Assembly: GCF_007679345.1 (NCBI RefSeq)
Contig: NZ_VEGH01000001.1
Span: 186,001 to 250,000, forward strand
Direction of reading: 5' to 3'
Source: Cellulosimicrobium cellulans
Lineage (GTDB): Bacteria; Actinomycetota; Actinomycetes; Actinomycetales; Cellulomonadaceae
Length of the DNA: 64,000 nucleotides
This document shows positions 32,331 to 42,009 of the stretch, one piece after another. Both the position numbers and the translations under genes were made by a program. The notes under the pieces are model-generated. The model searched no databases. It worked only from the letters and a program-made list of their open reading frames with translations, and was not told the origin of the DNA. Within the stretch, counting starts at the first letter, position 1. Each line of letters opens with the position of its first letter.

Positions 32331-33446
32331 TCAGGCCGTGCGGTACACCCCGCTGAGCCGCACCGCGCCGCCCTGCACGCCCTTGGTGCCCGCGACCAGG
32401 TCCGGCCCGCCCTCGGCGTCCGCCGCGGTCAGGTCCCGCACCTCGCCGAGCCGCCAGGCGGTCAGCCCGAGCTCCGCCGCGTGCCGCTCGACCGCGTCCG
32501 CTCCTGCGGCGTCGACGATGGCGACCATGCCGACGCCCAGGTTGAGCGTCCGCTCCAGGTCGGTCCAGGGCACCGCACCCGCGGCCTGCACCAGCGAGAA
32601 CACCGGCGGCAGCGTCCAGGACCCGCGCGGCACGTCCGCGACCAGGCCGGCGGGCAGCACGCGCGCGACGTTGGCGGCGAGGCCGCCGCCGGTGACGTGG
32701 CTGAACGCGTGCACCGCGCCGTCCGCGCGCTCGACCAGCGCGAGGCAGTCGGACGCGTACACCCGGGTCGGCTCCAGCAGCTCCTCGCCGAGCGTGCGCC
32801 CGAGCTCCGGCACGTGCCGGTCGAGCGACCAGCCGGCGTGCGCGACGACCCGGCGCACCAACGAGTAGCCGTTCGAGTGCAGGCCGCTCGACCCGAGGGC
32901 CACCAGCACGTCGCCGGCCCGGACCCGCTCCGGGCCGAGGAGGGCGTCCGCCTCGACCACGCCGGTCGCGGCGCCGGCCACGTCGTACTCGTCGGGGCCC
33001 AGCAGCCCGGGGTGCTCGGCGGTCTCGCCGCCGACCAGCGCGGTGCCGGCGACCGAGCAGGCCGCCGCGATCCCCCGGACCACGTCGGCGATGCGCTCCG
33101 GGACGACCCGGCCGCACGCGATGTAGTCGGTCATGAACAGCGGCTTGGCGCCCACCACGACGATGTCGTCCACGACCATGCCGACCAGGTCGGACCCGAT
33201 GGTGTCGTGCACGTCCAGGGCCTGCGCGATCGCGACCTTCGTGCCGACGCCGTCGGTCGAGGTGGCGAGCAGCGGCCGGCGGTAGCCGACCAGGGCCGAG
33301 GCGTCGAACAGCCCGGCGAACCCGCCGACGCCGCCCAGCACCTGCGGCCCGTGCGTCGCGCGCACGGCGTCCTTCATCAGCTCGACGGCCTTGTCGCCCG
33401 CCTCGGTGTCGACGCCGGCGGCGGCGTAGGTGATGCCCTCGGTCAC
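32331..33446 (-). CDS. purM: phosphoribosylformylglycinamidine cyclo-ligase
   Basis: AIR synthase, fifth step of purine synthesis. 371 residues, of normal length. TYAAAGVDTEAGDKAVELMK, STDGVGTKVAIAQALD and VGGETAEHPGLL are family signatures, the second forming the ATP/substrate loop of the PurM/PurL superfamily; GSSGLHSNGYSLVRRV also matches. GTG 33446 overlaps the purF TGA (GTGA), so the two are coupled. It is the last gene of a purF-purM operon. Confidence 0.95.
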   Translation of the reverse strand: MTEGITYAAAGVDTEAGDKAVELMKDAVRATHGPQVLGGVGGFAGLFDASALVGYRRPLLATSTDGVGTKVAIAQALDVHDTIGSDLVGMVVDDIVVVGAKPLFMTDYIACGRVVPERIADVVRGIAAACSVAGTALVGGETAEHPGLLGPDEYDVAGAATGVVEADALLGPERVRAGDVLVALGSSGLHSNGYSLVRRVVAHAGWSLDRHVPELGRTLGEELLEPTRVYASDCLALVERADGAVHAFSHVTGGGLAANVARVLPAGLVADVPRGSWTLPPVFSLVQAAGAVPWTDLERTLNLGVGMVAIVDAAGADAVERHAAELGLTAWRLGEVRDLTAADAEGGPDLVAGTKGVQGGAVRLSGVYRTA

Positions 33447-34993
33447 GGGTGCTCCAGCGCGTTCGAGCCACCGGTCCCCGGGACCAGGGTGGCGAGTCCG
33501 TCCTCCGGAGCGCCGAGCGGCAGCTCGTTCTGCTCCAGCAGGTGCTTGCCGAGCCGGTCCTGCGACGGCAGCTCGATGGGGTACTTCCCGGTGAAGCACG
33601 CGGTGCACAGCTGCGCCGCGGGCTGCTCGGTGGCGGCGATCATCCCGTCCATGGAGATGTAGCCGAGCGAGTCGGCGCCCAGGGAGGACCCGATCTCCTC
33701 GACCGCGAGGCCGTTGGCGATCAGCTCCGCCCGGGACGCGAAGTCGATGCCGTAGAAGCACGGCCACTTCACCGGCGGGCTGCTGATCCGCACGTGCACC
33801 TCGGCCGCGCCCGCCTCGCGCAGCATCCGGATCAGCGCGCGCTGGGTGTTGCCGCGCACGATCGAGTCGTCGACGACGACCAGCCGCTTGCCGCGGATGA
33901 CCTCCCGCAGCGGGTTGAGCTTGAGCCGGATGCCGAGCTGGCGCAGCGTCTGCGACGGCTGGATGAACGTCCGACCGACGTAGGCGTTCTTGGTGAGGCC
34001 CTGCCCGAACGGGATGCCGGACGCCTGCGCGTAGCCGACCGCCGCGGGCGTGCCGGACTCGGGCACCGGGATGACCAGGTCGGCCTCGACCGGGTGCTCC
34101 TTCGCCAGGCGGCGGCCCATCTCGACGCGCGCGGCGTGCACGGAGCGGCCGGCGATCGTCGTGTCCGGGCGGGCCAGGTACACGTACTCGAACACGCAGC
34201 CGGCGCGCTGCTGCGGCTCGGTGAACCGCTGGGTCCGCAGGCCGTCGGCGTCGATCGCGACGAGCTCACCCGGCTCGATCTCCCGGACGAACGACGCGCC
34301 CACGATGTCGAGCGCCGGCGTCTCCGAGGCGACCACCCAGCCGCGCTCCAGCCGGCCGAGCACCAGCGGGCGGACGCCCTGCGGGTCGCGGGCGGCGTAC
34401 AGGGTGTGCTCGTCCATCCAGACCAGGCTGAACGCGCCGCGCAGCCGCGGCAGGACCTCCAGCGCCGTGGCCTCGAGCGTGTGGTCCTGGTCCCCCGCGA
34501 ACAGCGCCGTCACCAGCGCGGTGTCGGTCGTGTTGCCGCGCGCGAGCTCCCCGCGCCGCTGGGCCCCGTACCGCTCGGCGACCAGGTCGACCAGCTCGGC
34601 CGTGTTCGTGAGGTTGCCGTTGTGCGCGAGGGCCACGGTGCCGCCGGCCGTCGCGCCGAGCGTCGGCTGCGCGTTCTCCCACGTGCTGCCGCCGGTCGTC
34701 GAGTACCGCGCGTGCCCGACGGCGATGTGGCCGTGCAGGGCGTTCAGCGCCGTCTCGTCGAAGACCTGGGACACGAGGCCCATGTCCTTGTAGACGAGCA
34801 GCTGCTCGCCGTTCGACGTCGCGATGCCCGCCGACTCCTGGCCGCGGTGCTGCAGCGCGTACAGCCCGAAGTAGGTGAGCTTCGCGACCTCCTCGCCGGG
34901 AGCCCAGACCCCGAACACGCCGCACGCGTCCTGGGGTCCCTTCTCGTTCGGCAGGAGGTCGTGGTTCAGCTTGCCGTCTCCGCGGGGGGCCAC
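33443..34993 (-). CDS. purF: amidophosphoribosyltransferase
   Basis: Transfers glutamine ammonia to PRPP, the first committed purine step. GPQDACGVFGVW places the N-terminal nucleophile Cys after a propeptide of about 25 residues, to be removed. HGHIAVGHARYSTTG and HNGNLTN belong to the glutaminase, and RLVVVDDSIVRGNT is the PRPP motif. LCTACFTGKYP near the end matches Fe-S-type enzymes. GTG 34993 is preferred because CACCAT lies six bases upstream; an in-frame ATG at 35011 would add six residues. It is coupled to purM. Confidence 0.94.
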   Translation of the reverse strand: MAPRGDGKLNHDLLPNEKGPQDACGVFGVWAPGEEVAKLTYFGLYALQHRGQESAGIATSNGEQLLVYKDMGLVSQVFDETALNALHGHIAVGHARYSTTGGSTWENAQPTLGATAGGTVALAHNGNLTNTAELVDLVAERYGAQRRGELARGNTTDTALVTALFAGDQDHTLEATALEVLPRLRGAFSLVWMDEHTLYAARDPQGVRPLVLGRLERGWVVASETPALDIVGASFVREIEPGELVAIDADGLRTQRFTEPQQRAGCVFEYVYLARPDTTIAGRSVHAARVEMGRRLAKEHPVEADLVIPVPESGTPAAVGYAQASGIPFGQGLTKNAYVGRTFIQPSQTLRQLGIRLKLNPLREVIRGKRLVVVDDSIVRGNTQRALIRMLREAGAAEVHVRISSPPVKWPCFYGIDFASRAELIANGLAVEEIGSSLGADSLGYISMDGMIAATEQPAAQLCTACFTGKYPIELPSQDRLGKHLLEQNELPLGAPEDGLATLVPGTGGSNALEHP

Positions 34994-35099
34994 GACTCCA
35001 TGGTGACACATGCCACGCGCACCACCGTCCGGCGTCCGGGACCTCGGTCCCGGACGGGCGAGGGCCGGGCCGTGCCGGCGCGCGGGGGCCGGCGGCGGG

Positions 35100-35561
35100 T
35101 CAGCGGCGGCTGCGCCGGTCCGCCACGAGCGCCGCCAGCGCCCCCACGAACGCCCCGATGATCGCGCCGATCAGCGCGGACGCCGCACGCGCGCCGCCCT
35201 GGCCGCCGAGCACGCCGATGAACGCCTGCGGGTCCGACCCCGCCAGACCGCTCGACGACCCCGCGAGCAGCGCCGCGACCAGGCCGACCAGCGCTCCGAG
35301 CAGCACCCCCGCGGTGATGAACGCGCCGATCTTCGGGGCGCGGCGGACGCGGGCCGGCTCGGCGACGCGGGCGAGCGTGGCCTCGTCCGGCACCTCGGGC
35401 ACCGTGGGGGCCGCGGGGTCGGGGGCGGCCTCACCGGGCGCCGCGTCCGCCGGACGGGGCGCGGGGGCCGTCCCTGCCGCGTCGGCCGGCGCGGGCGCGG
35501 GGTCGGTGGGGGCGGTGCCCCGCTCGTCGTCGGGTCGCCCGGGTTCGGTCGTGTCGGCCAC
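35100..35561 (-). CDS. hypothetical membrane protein with disordered N-terminus
   Basis: 153 residues. The first 75 are Pro/Ala/Asp-rich and probably disordered. A short motif ATLARVAEPARVRRAPKIGAF comes next, then two hydrophobic helices (FITAGVLLGALVGLVAALLA; ALIGAIIGAFVGALAALVA) and a basic end. Similar proteins adjoin purF in related genomes, so the link may be conserved; the function is unknown. TAGGAT lies six bases before GTG 35561 on the minus strand (leaderless). It diverges from the YigZ gene. Confidence 0.7.
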   Translation of the reverse strand: MADTTEPGRPDDERGTAPTDPAPAPADAAGTAPAPRPADAAPGEAAPDPAAPTVPEVPDEATLARVAEPARVRRAPKIGAFITAGVLLGALVGLVAALLAGSSSGLAGSDPQAFIGVLGGQGGARAASALIGAIIGAFVGALAALVADRRSRR

Positions 35562-35606
35562 CCGCAGATCCTAGGTCGTCCCCGCCGACGCCCTAGGCTC
35601 GGGTCG

Positions 35607-36266
35607 ATGCAGACCGCCGCCGACCCCGCGCCGCGGTACCCGTCCACGATCGCCGCGCCGGTCGAGCACGAGCTGGTGATCAAGAAGTCCCGGTTCCTCG
35701 CCCTGGTGCAGCCGGTGTCCTCGGTCGCGGAGGCGGACGCCGTCGTCGCGGCGGTGCGGAAGCGGTACTGGGACGCCCGGCACCACTGCGTGGCCCTCTC
35801 CGTCGGGCCGCTCGCCGAGCAGCAGCGGTCGACCGACGACGGCGAGCCCTCCGGCACCGCCGGCGTGCCGATGCTGGAGGTGCTGCGGCGCCGGGAGCTC
35901 ACCGACCTGGTCGCCGTCGTGACCCGGTACTTCGGCGGCGTCCTGCTCGGCGCGGGCGGCCTGGTGCGGGCGTACTCGACGGCCACCTCCGAGGCGCTGG
36001 ACCGCGCGCGCCTGGTCCGGCGCAGCGCCGCGGTGCGGGTGACGGTCGACGCCCCGCACGCCGACGCCGGCCGGCTGCACGGCGTCCTGCGCGACTGGGC
36101 GGACGCGCATGAGGCCTCCCTGGACGACGTCGCCTACGCCGCGGAGGCCCGCTTCACCCTGCTGATCCCGCCGGCCGCCCTGGACGCCTTCGACGCGGCC
36201 CTGGCGGCGGCCACCGCAGGCACCCTCCGCGCCGCCCGCGGCCCCACGGTCATCCTCTCCCGCTAG
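35607..36266 (+). CDS. YigZ/IMPACT family protein
   Basis: 219 residues. The IMPACT N-domain has KKSRFLALVQPVSS, DARHHCVALSVG, DDGEPSGTAGVPMLEVL and TRYFGGVLLGAGGLVRAY, all diagnostic, followed by a C-terminal DUF1949-like ferredoxin fold. The bacterial function is unsettled (nucleic acid or translation related). TAGGCT lies exactly seven bases before ATG 35607, a clear leaderless start. It ends before a multi-armed inverted repeat at the convergent junction with the SCP gene. Confidence 0.88.
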   Translation: MQTAADPAPRYPSTIAAPVEHELVIKKSRFLALVQPVSSVAEADAVVAAVRKRYWDARHHCVALSVGPLAEQQRSTDDGEPSGTAGVPMLEVLRRRELTDLVAVVTRYFGGVLLGAGGLVRAYSTATSEALDRARLVRRSAAVRVTVDAPHADAGRLHGVLRDWADAHEASLDDVAYAAEARFTLLIPPAALDAFDAALAAATAGTLRAARGPTVILSR

Positions 36267-36277
36267 CCCTCCCTCGG

Positions 36278-36349
36278 CGAGGTCGAGGCTTTGCGGGCTC
36301 AGCGCCGCCGCAACCGCTCGACCTCGTAGGGAAACCCTCGACCTCGGCG
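36278..36349. repeat. three-armed inverted repeat at convergent gene ends
   Basis: CGAGGTCGAGG at 36278-36288 can pair with CTCGACCTCG at 36317-36326 or with CCTCGACCTCG at 36336-36346; flanking bases extend both. It lies between the YigZ stop (36266) and the SCP stop (36353). A terminator role is likely; the duplicated right arm is unexplained. Confidence 0.65.
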
Positions 36350-36352
36350 GGG

Positions 36353-36733
36353 CTACGGGCTGGGGCGGGGGCGGGTGGCCTGGAGGGGGAGCCAGTCCGC
36401 CAGGTCGGCGCGCTCGCCCGAGGCGTGCACCCGGCCCGCGGCCAGCGCCTCGTGCCACGACTCCGCGCCGGTGGCCAGGGCGAGCCAGGTCTGCGGGTCC
36501 GTCTCCACGACGTTCGGCGGGGTGCCGCGGGTGTGCCGGGGACCCTCGACCGCCTGGACGGCGCCGTCCGGCGGGACGCGGACCTCGACGGTGTGCCCGG
36601 GAGCGACGTCGGCGAGCTCCTCGAGCGTGAACCGGACGGCGGTGCGGCGGGCGGTCAGGTCGGTCGGGTCGGCGCGCCAGGCGGCGACGGCGGCCCGGCC
36701 GACCGCGGGGTCGGTGCGGCGACGGGGAGGCAT
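36353..36733 (-). CDS. sterol carrier family protein (SCP-like)
   Basis: 126 residues. [22 protein letters not shown] and [17 protein letters not shown] match the short SCP-like family common in actinobacteria (a domain also found fused to other proteins). The closing [15 protein letters not shown] fits. A lipid- or small-molecule-binding role is assumed from the fold only. ATG 36733; GATGAT six bases upstream on the minus strand allows a leaderless start. Confidence 0.72.
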   Translation of the reverse strand: MPPRRRTDPAVGRAAVAAWRADPTDLTARRTAVRFTLEELADVAPGHTVEVRVPPDGAVQAVEGPRHTRGTPPNVVETDPQTWLALATGAESWHEALAAGRVHASGERADLADWLPLQATRPRPSP

Positions 36734-36816
36734 GGCCCCATCATCCCCGGTCGCGGCGACGCGCACCCGTCGCGACCGCGGCCCCGGGCGTCCGGCCCGG
36801 GGCAGGATCGACGCCC

Positions 36817-36987
36817 ATGAGCCGCACCCCCGCCGAGCCCATCACGACCGAGGCCGGCACGGCCCAGCCCGCGACCGAGCCGCGCCCGCGGGCCACGCGG
36901 GCCGCGCTGCGGGGCGCACTCGCGGCGACGGTCGCGGGGCTCGCCGCCACCGGCACCGTGGTCGCGCTGGCGGTCCGCGCCGGCTGA
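36817..36987 (+). CDS. small single-pass membrane protein, 56 aa
   Basis: The frame ATG 36817 to TGA 36987 encodes a Thr/Pro/Ala N-terminus, a basic patch ([13 protein letters not shown]) and one hydrophobic helix ([20 protein letters not shown]) ending in RAG. CAGGAT eight bases upstream suggests a leaderless start. It diverges from the SCP gene and converges on rsgA with an 8-nt gap. The function is unknown; it is called real because it fills the gap exactly and has a plausible membrane topology. Confidence 0.5.
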   Translation: MSRTPAEPITTEAGTAQPATEPRPRATRAALRGALAATVAGLAATGTVVALAVRAG

Positions 36988-36995
36988 GCCCGGCG

Positions 36996-38096
36996 TCAGC
37001 GGGCCGGGCGGCCCTGCTGGAACCGGTGGTACGCCGCCGTCGCGCGCCGGACCCGGTTCCGCTCCGCCGCGGCGAGCGCGGCGTCCGCCCGACGCTCCTG
37101 GTACGCCGCCTCGCGCGCCAGCCGACGCCACGAGTCGAGCCGCCGCGCGGGCAGCGTGCCGTCCTCGACGGCCGCGAGCACCGCGCAGCCCGGCTCGGTG
37201 CGGTGCGCGCAGTCGGCGAACCGGCAGCCGGCGGCGAGGTCGGCCACGTCGGCGAACGTCGCGTCCAGCGCCGCCGGGTCCGCGACCAGACCGACGCCGC
37301 GCAGACCCGGGGTGTCGATCAGGCACGCGCCCCCGGCGAGCGGGACGAGCTCCCGGTGCACGGTGGTGTGCCGTCCGCGCCCGTCGGCCCGGCGGTCGCC
37401 GGTCGCCATCACGTCGGCGCCGGCCAGCGCGTTCACGAGCGTCGACTTCCCCGCGCCCGACGGCCCGACGACCACCAGCGTCCGCCCGGGCCCGAGCAGG
37501 GCCCGCACCGGCTCCAGCCCGGTGCCGGCCGCGACGCTGACCGCGTGCACCTCGGCGCCGATCGCGAGCGCCCGCACCTCGTCGGCCATGCCGTCGGGGT
37601 CCGGCACCAGGTCCGCCTTGGTCAGCACGACGACCGGCGTCGCCCCCGACCGCCAGGCCAGGGTCAGCAGCCGCTCGACGCGCCCGGGGCTCGGGTCGGG
37701 GTCCAGGTGCTCGACGACCAGCACGACGTCGACGTTCGCCGCGAGCACCTGGGCGCGGGACGTGCGGTCGGCGCCGTCCCGCACCACGGCGGTGCGGCGC
37801 GGTCGGAGGGCGACGAGCAGCGGGGCCCCGTCCGGGCCGGCACCCAGCACGGCGTGGTCGCCCACCGCCGGCGGCACCGCGTCCCCGGGGACGCCGTCGG
37901 CGTCGAGCAGCGGCACCAGCCCCTCGCCGGGCAGCGGCACGCGCACGGCCTCCTCGGCGGCACCCGCCGGGGCGTGGTCGCCCGGGGCGTGGTCGCCCGG
38001 CGCACCGCCGCCCGGGGGCAGCACGAGCACGGCCCCGCGGTCGACGCGCACCACGCGCCCCGCGGCGCCCGGGAAGACGGAGCCGGAGGAGGACAT
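36996..38096 (-). CDS. rsgA: ribosome small subunit-dependent GTPase A
   Basis: Checks late 30S maturation. 366 residues. GTPase motifs appear in permuted order: TKADLVP (G4), GPSGAGKSTLVNAL (G1), DTPGLRG (G3). The C-terminal zinc site is CRFADCAHRTEPGC. Residues 30-45 carry a short direct duplication (GDHAPGDHAPAG) from a 15-bp tandem repeat, probably a surface loop in the OB domain. TACCGT lies seven bases before ATG 38096 on the minus strand, so the mRNA is probably leaderless. Confidence 0.93.
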   Translation of the reverse strand: MSSSGSVFPGAAGRVVRVDRGAVLVLPPGGGAPGDHAPGDHAPAGAAEEAVRVPLPGEGLVPLLDADGVPGDAVPPAVGDHAVLGAGPDGAPLLVALRPRRTAVVRDGADRTSRAQVLAANVDVVLVVEHLDPDPSPGRVERLLTLAWRSGATPVVVLTKADLVPDPDGMADEVRALAIGAEVHAVSVAAGTGLEPVRALLGPGRTLVVVGPSGAGKSTLVNALAGADVMATGDRRADGRGRHTTVHRELVPLAGGACLIDTPGLRGVGLVADPAALDATFADVADLAAGCRFADCAHRTEPGCAVLAAVEDGTLPARRLDSWRRLAREAAYQERRADAALAAAERNRVRRATAAYHRFQQGRPAR

Positions 38097-38240
38097 GCCG
38101 ACGACGGTACTTTTTCGCGCCCGTTCGCACCGCTCCCCCGGCCGCCCGTGCCGCGGAGGGCAGGGGCGCCGGGAGGGGTGACGCGGCCCGGTCGCCGGGG
38201 GGTGCTGCCGCCGGCGACCGGGACGACCCGCGGTCCGGCG

Positions 38241-40652
38241 TCAGCCGAAGTGGCGCGGGAGCGTCGCCTCGTGCGCCGCGCGGGCCTCGGCCAGCGGCAG
38301 CGTGAACAGGCCCGTGACCTCGACGGCCGGCGCGTGCACGTGCTGCTCCGGCGCGTCCTGCGTCGGGGCGCCCGCGCCGGGGCTGCACGTCTCCGCGGTG
38401 GCACCGATGGCGAGCGCGGGGACGCCCTGCGCCGTGCACAGGTCCTCGAACCGCACGGCCTCGGACCGCGGCACCGCGACGACGGCCCGGGCCGCCGACT
38501 CCGAGAACAGCGCCTCGAACGGGGTCACGCCGTCGCGCTCGCACAGCGCCGCCAGGTCGACCTGCACACCCACGCCGTACCGCAGCGAGGACTCGACCAG
38601 CGCCTGGGCCAGCCCGCCCTCGGACAGGTCGTGCGCCGCGTCGACCAGGTCGTCCCGCGACGCCCGGACCAGCACGGTCGCGAGCCGGCGCTCGGCCTCG
38701 AGGTCCACCTGCGGCGGGGTGCCGCCGAGGTGCGCGTGCGCGACGTCGGCCCACGCGGAGCCGTCGAGCTCGGGCCGCGTCGTGCCCAGCAGGTAGACCG
38801 ACTGCCCCGGGGTGGTCCAGCCCGACGGGGTGGCCTCCGCGACGTCGTCGATCACGCCGAGCACGCCGACGACCGGCGTCGGGTGGATGGCGGAGTCGAT
38901 CTTCCCCGGCTCGCCGGTCCCGTTGTAGAGGGAGACGTTGCCGCCGGTGACCGGAACGCCGAGCACGGCGCAGGCGTCGGCCAGGCCCTCGATCGCCTGC
39001 ACGAGCTGCCACATCGACGCCGGGTCCTCGGGGCTGCCGAAGTTCAGGCAGTCGGTGACGGCGAGCGGCTTCGCACCCGAGGCGGCGACGTTCCGGTACG
39101 CCTCGGCGAGCGCGAGCTGCGCGCCGGCGTACGGGTCGAGCTTGGCGTACCGGCCGTTCGCGTCGGTGGCGAGGGCGACGCCCAGGCCGGTCGACTCGTC
39201 GACGCGGACCACGCCGGCGTCGTCGGGCTGGGCCAGCGCGGTGTTGCCCTGCACGAACCGGTCGTACTGGTCGGTGACCCAGGACTTCGACGCGAGGTTC
39301 GGCGACGCGAGCAGCTCGAGCACGGTGGCGCGGAGCTCCTCGGGCGACGCCGGCCGGGCGTACCGCTGCGCGCCCTCGGGGGTGCTCACCGAGTCGGCGA
39401 CCAGGCCGTCCTGCCACTCCGGGCGGGAGTACGGGCGGTCGTAGACGGGCCCCTCGTGCGCGACGGTCTTCGGGTCGACGTCCACGATCCGCTGCCCGTG
39501 GTGGTCGATCGTCAGGCGGCCGGTGCCGGTGACCTCGCCGATGACGGCGGTCTCGACGTCCCACCTGCCGGTGATCGCCAGGAACTCGTCGAGCTTCTCC
39601 GGCGTGACGACCGCCATCATCCGCTCCTGCGACTCCGACATGAGGATCTCGCCGGCGGTCAGGGTGGGGTCGCGCAGCAGCACGTTCTCCAGGTCGACGT
39701 GCATGCCGCCGTCGCCGTTGGACGCGAGCTCGGAGGTCGCGCAGGAGATGCCCGCCGCACCGAGGTCCTGGATGCCCTCGACCACGCGGGCCGCGTACAG
39801 CTCCAGGCAGCACTCGATGAGCACCTTCTCCATGAACGGGTCGCCGACCTGCACGCTCGGCCGCTTGGAGGGCTTGGTGTCGTCGAACGTCTCGGACGCG
39901 AGGATGGAGGCGCCGCCGATGCCGTCGCCGCCCGTGCGCGCGCCGAACAGGACGACCTTGTTGCCGACGCCCGAGGCGTTGGCCAGGTGGATGTCCTCGT
40001 GCCGCAGCACCCCGAGGCACAGCGCGTTGACCAGCGGGTTGCCCTGGTAGGAGGCGTCGAACACCAGCTCGCCGCCGATGTTCGGCAGGCCGAGCGAGTT
40101 GCCGTAGCCGCCGACGCCCGACACGACGCCGTGCACGACGCGGGCGGTGTCGGGGTGGTCGACCGCGCCGAACCGCAGCTGGTCCATGACCGCCACCGGC
40201 CGCGCGCCCATCGAGATGATGTCGCGGACGATCCCGCCGACGCCGGTCGCGGCGCCCTGGTACGGCTCGACGTACGACGGGTGGTTGTGCGACTCGACCT
40301 TGAAGGTCACCGCCCAGCCGTCGCCGATGTCCACGACGCCGGCGTTCTCGCCGATGCCGACCAGCAGGTGCTCGGTCATCTCCGGCGTGACGCGCTCGCC
40401 GAACTTCCGCAGGTGGGTCTTGCTCGACTTGTACGAGCAGTGCTCCGACCACATGACGGAGTACATCGCGAGCTCGGCGGCCGTGGGACGGCGGCCGAGG
40501 ATGTCGCGGATCCGCTGGTACTCGTCCGGCTTGAGGCCGAGCTCCGCGAACGGCTGCTCCTGGTCGGGGGTCGCCGCGGCGTGCTCCACGGTGTCGGACT
40601 GCCCCGACGACGAGGGCTCGGCGGTGTGCTGCGAGGTGGGCGCGCTGGTCAT
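38241..40652 (-). CDS. purL: phosphoribosylformylglycinamidine synthase subunit PurL
   Basis: Catalytic subunit of FGAM synthase, working with PurQ and PurS encoded at 61.5-62.5 kb. 803 residues, the small-PurL type with an N-terminal extension of about 40 residues. [36 protein letters not shown] and [20 protein letters not shown] are conserved ATP/FGAR motifs, and [17 protein letters not shown] lies in the second half. ATG 40652 follows CGAGGGATTCG. It stands alone; the 377-nt divergent space upstream holds a covarying repeat. Confidence 0.95.
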   Translation of the reverse strand: MTSAPTSQHTAEPSSSGQSDTVEHAAATPDQEQPFAELGLKPDEYQRIRDILGRRPTAAELAMYSVMWSEHCSYKSSKTHLRKFGERVTPEMTEHLLVGIGENAGVVDIGDGWAVTFKVESHNHPSYVEPYQGAATGVGGIVRDIISMGARPVAVMDQLRFGAVDHPDTARVVHGVVSGVGGYGNSLGLPNIGGELVFDASYQGNPLVNALCLGVLRHEDIHLANASGVGNKVVLFGARTGGDGIGGASILASETFDDTKPSKRPSVQVGDPFMEKVLIECCLELYAARVVEGIQDLGAAGISCATSELASNGDGGMHVDLENVLLRDPTLTAGEILMSESQERMMAVVTPEKLDEFLAITGRWDVETAVIGEVTGTGRLTIDHHGQRIVDVDPKTVAHEGPVYDRPYSRPEWQDGLVADSVSTPEGAQRYARPASPEELRATVLELLASPNLASKSWVTDQYDRFVQGNTALAQPDDAGVVRVDESTGLGVALATDANGRYAKLDPYAGAQLALAEAYRNVAASGAKPLAVTDCLNFGSPEDPASMWQLVQAIEGLADACAVLGVPVTGGNVSLYNGTGEPGKIDSAIHPTPVVGVLGVIDDVAEATPSGWTTPGQSVYLLGTTRPELDGSAWADVAHAHLGGTPPQVDLEAERRLATVLVRASRDDLVDAAHDLSEGGLAQALVESSLRYGVGVQVDLAALCERDGVTPFEALFSESAARAVVAVPRSEAVRFEDLCTAQGVPALAIGATAETCSPGAGAPTQDAPEQHVHAPAVEVTGLFTLPLAEARAAHEATLPRHFG

Positions 40653-40841
40653 CGAATCCCTCGGGCTGGGCGCCCGCGCGTGCGGCGGTCGGTGGACCGG
40701 GCCGGCGGCGGCGGGCGGGCATCGGCAGACGTGACCCAGGTTACCCGCGCGCCGGGCGCGCCCCGTACGCCCGCCCGGCGGGCGGACCGCGCGCCTCCGG
40801 CGCCGGCCACCGGGCGGGCGGCGTCGGGCCGGCCGGCATCG

Positions 40842-40915
40842 CCGAGCGGGTACTCGACGCGTCGAGCGAGCAACCGGCGACTGCTCGCTCGACGTGTCGG
40901 TTGCTCGCTCGACGG
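40842..40915. repeat. covarying multi-armed repeat, copy 1
   Basis: A 74-bp element, 61 of 74 bases identical to 61315-61388. Arm 40862-40876 pairs perfectly (15 bp) with 40898-40912, or (12 bp) with the nearer arm 40883-40894. A partial forward arm lies at 40843-40860. It is in the 377-nt divergent gap between purL and the DUF2599 lipoprotein gene, 115 nt before the latter; the rest of the gap is G/C-rich sequence in which I see nothing. Confidence 0.85.
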
Positions 40916-41029
40916 TGGGGCGGGCCGGGGGCGGGCGGGCCGGGGGCGGGCCGGAGGGGCCGGGCGGGGCGGGCGGGCGGGGCGGGCGGGCGGCGGTGGG
41001 TGGCGGGTGCGTGCCGTCACAATGGCGCG

Positions 41030-41860
41030 GTGACGCGACGCGCCCTCCTGGCCCTGCCGGCCGCCGCCCTGCTCGTGTCGCTGCTGCTCGCCGGGTGCAC
41101 CGCGGACCGCGCCCCGGGTCCGACCGCGCCCGCGCCGGCCACCACCGCGTCCTCCCCCGACGGCGGGGCCTCCCCCGACGCCGCCGCGGTCCGTGCCGAC
41201 GGCACCCCCGTGCCCTCGGGCCCCGTCACGCTGTCCGTGCTGGCCCCGGCCGGCCCGCCCACGGCGACGCCCGCCGAGGACGACGCCGTGCTGCTGGCGG
41301 TCGCCGTCCCGGCCGACGACGCCGCCGCGACGCTGGTCACCGTCGCGACGCTCGCGCCGCCGGAGGGCGGGACCGTCGACGTGCTCGACGACCTGTCGGC
41401 CGTGGTCCGGGACGCGGACGGCGGCGTGCTCGCCGGGCTCACCGCGCCGCTGCTGGACGACCCCGGCGGCCGCACGGTCCGGGTCCGCGCCGCCGGCGAC
41501 GGCGCCGTCACCTGGCTCGCGGAGGGCGCCGCCGGGTCGGGGGCGGCCGGCGGCACGGTCACGGCGACGTTCGCCGCGACGGCCGTCCTCGACGCCACCT
41601 GGCGGGACCTGGCCGACGAGGGCGGCCGCTCGCTCGCCGTCGAGCCCGCGGCGTGGGCCCGGCACGGCAGCCTCGCCGCCGAGGAGGCGGTGTGGTCCGC
41701 GCTCGTCGCCGCCGAGCCGGAGGCGGACGCGCAGAACGTCCGGGACCAGCTCACCTGCCACCTGATCGGCGCGCCCGACAAGGCGACCTGGAACCTGGAG
41801 CCGTGGCGGCCCGACGTCGGGCTGCTGGAGACCATCGGGGCGCTCTGCAACCCGTCCTGA
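41030..41860 (+). CDS. lipoprotein with DUF2599 domain
   Basis: About 276 residues. The signal peptide ends in the lipobox LLAGC near residue 20. An Ala/Pro/Thr linker precedes a weakly defined middle region and a C-terminal DUF2599 domain ([46 protein letters not shown]) with two conserved-looking Cys (QLTCH and ALCNPS). The domain is found in secreted actinobacterial proteins of unknown role. CACAAT six bases before GTG 41030 suggests a leaderless start. Confidence 0.75.
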   Translation: MTRRALLALPAAALLVSLLLAGCTADRAPGPTAPAPATTASSPDGGASPDAAAVRADGTPVPSGPVTLSVLAPAGPPTATPAEDDAVLLAVAVPADDAAATLVTVATLAPPEGGTVDVLDDLSAVVRDADGGVLAGLTAPLLDDPGGRTVRVRAAGDGAVTWLAEGAAGSGAAGGTVTATFAATAVLDATWRDLADEGGRSLAVEPAAWARHGSLAAEEAVWSALVAAEPEADAQNVRDQLTCHLIGAPDKATWNLEPWRPDVGLLETIGALCNPS

Positions 41861-41931
41861 CGACCCGCGCGCCCGCATGCCGGACCGCCCGTCCCGGTCC
41901 CTGGTCGGTTGTTGCTACAGTCATCCGCATC

Positions 41932-42009
41932 ATGCGCCACACGACCACCTCCGCACGCACCCGCGCCTGTCGACCCGCGTCGACCGCCGCGTGCTGTTGT
42001 CGCCGCTGA
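41932..42009 (+). CDS. polycysteine leader peptide of peptide-importer operon
   Basis: 25-residue frame, MRHTTTSARTRAC then RPASTAACCCRR and stop, with codons TGC TGT TGT just before the end and one earlier Cys. TACAGT lies ten bases before the ATG and there is no Shine-Dalgarno, so initiation is at or near the 5' end. It closely matches the known class of leaderless actinobacterial small ORFs whose polycysteine run makes ribosomes stall when charged tRNA-Cys is scarce, raising downstream expression. Competing hairpins follow at once (next entry), then the importer genes 278 nt on. Confidence 0.75.
   Translation: MRHTTTSARTRACRPASTAACCCRR

Noticed and set aside
36375-41033. A 1552-codon open frame on the plus strand across rsgA and purL
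   Set aside because: Antisense of recognisable rsgA and purL; composition is typical of shadow frames in high-GC DNA.
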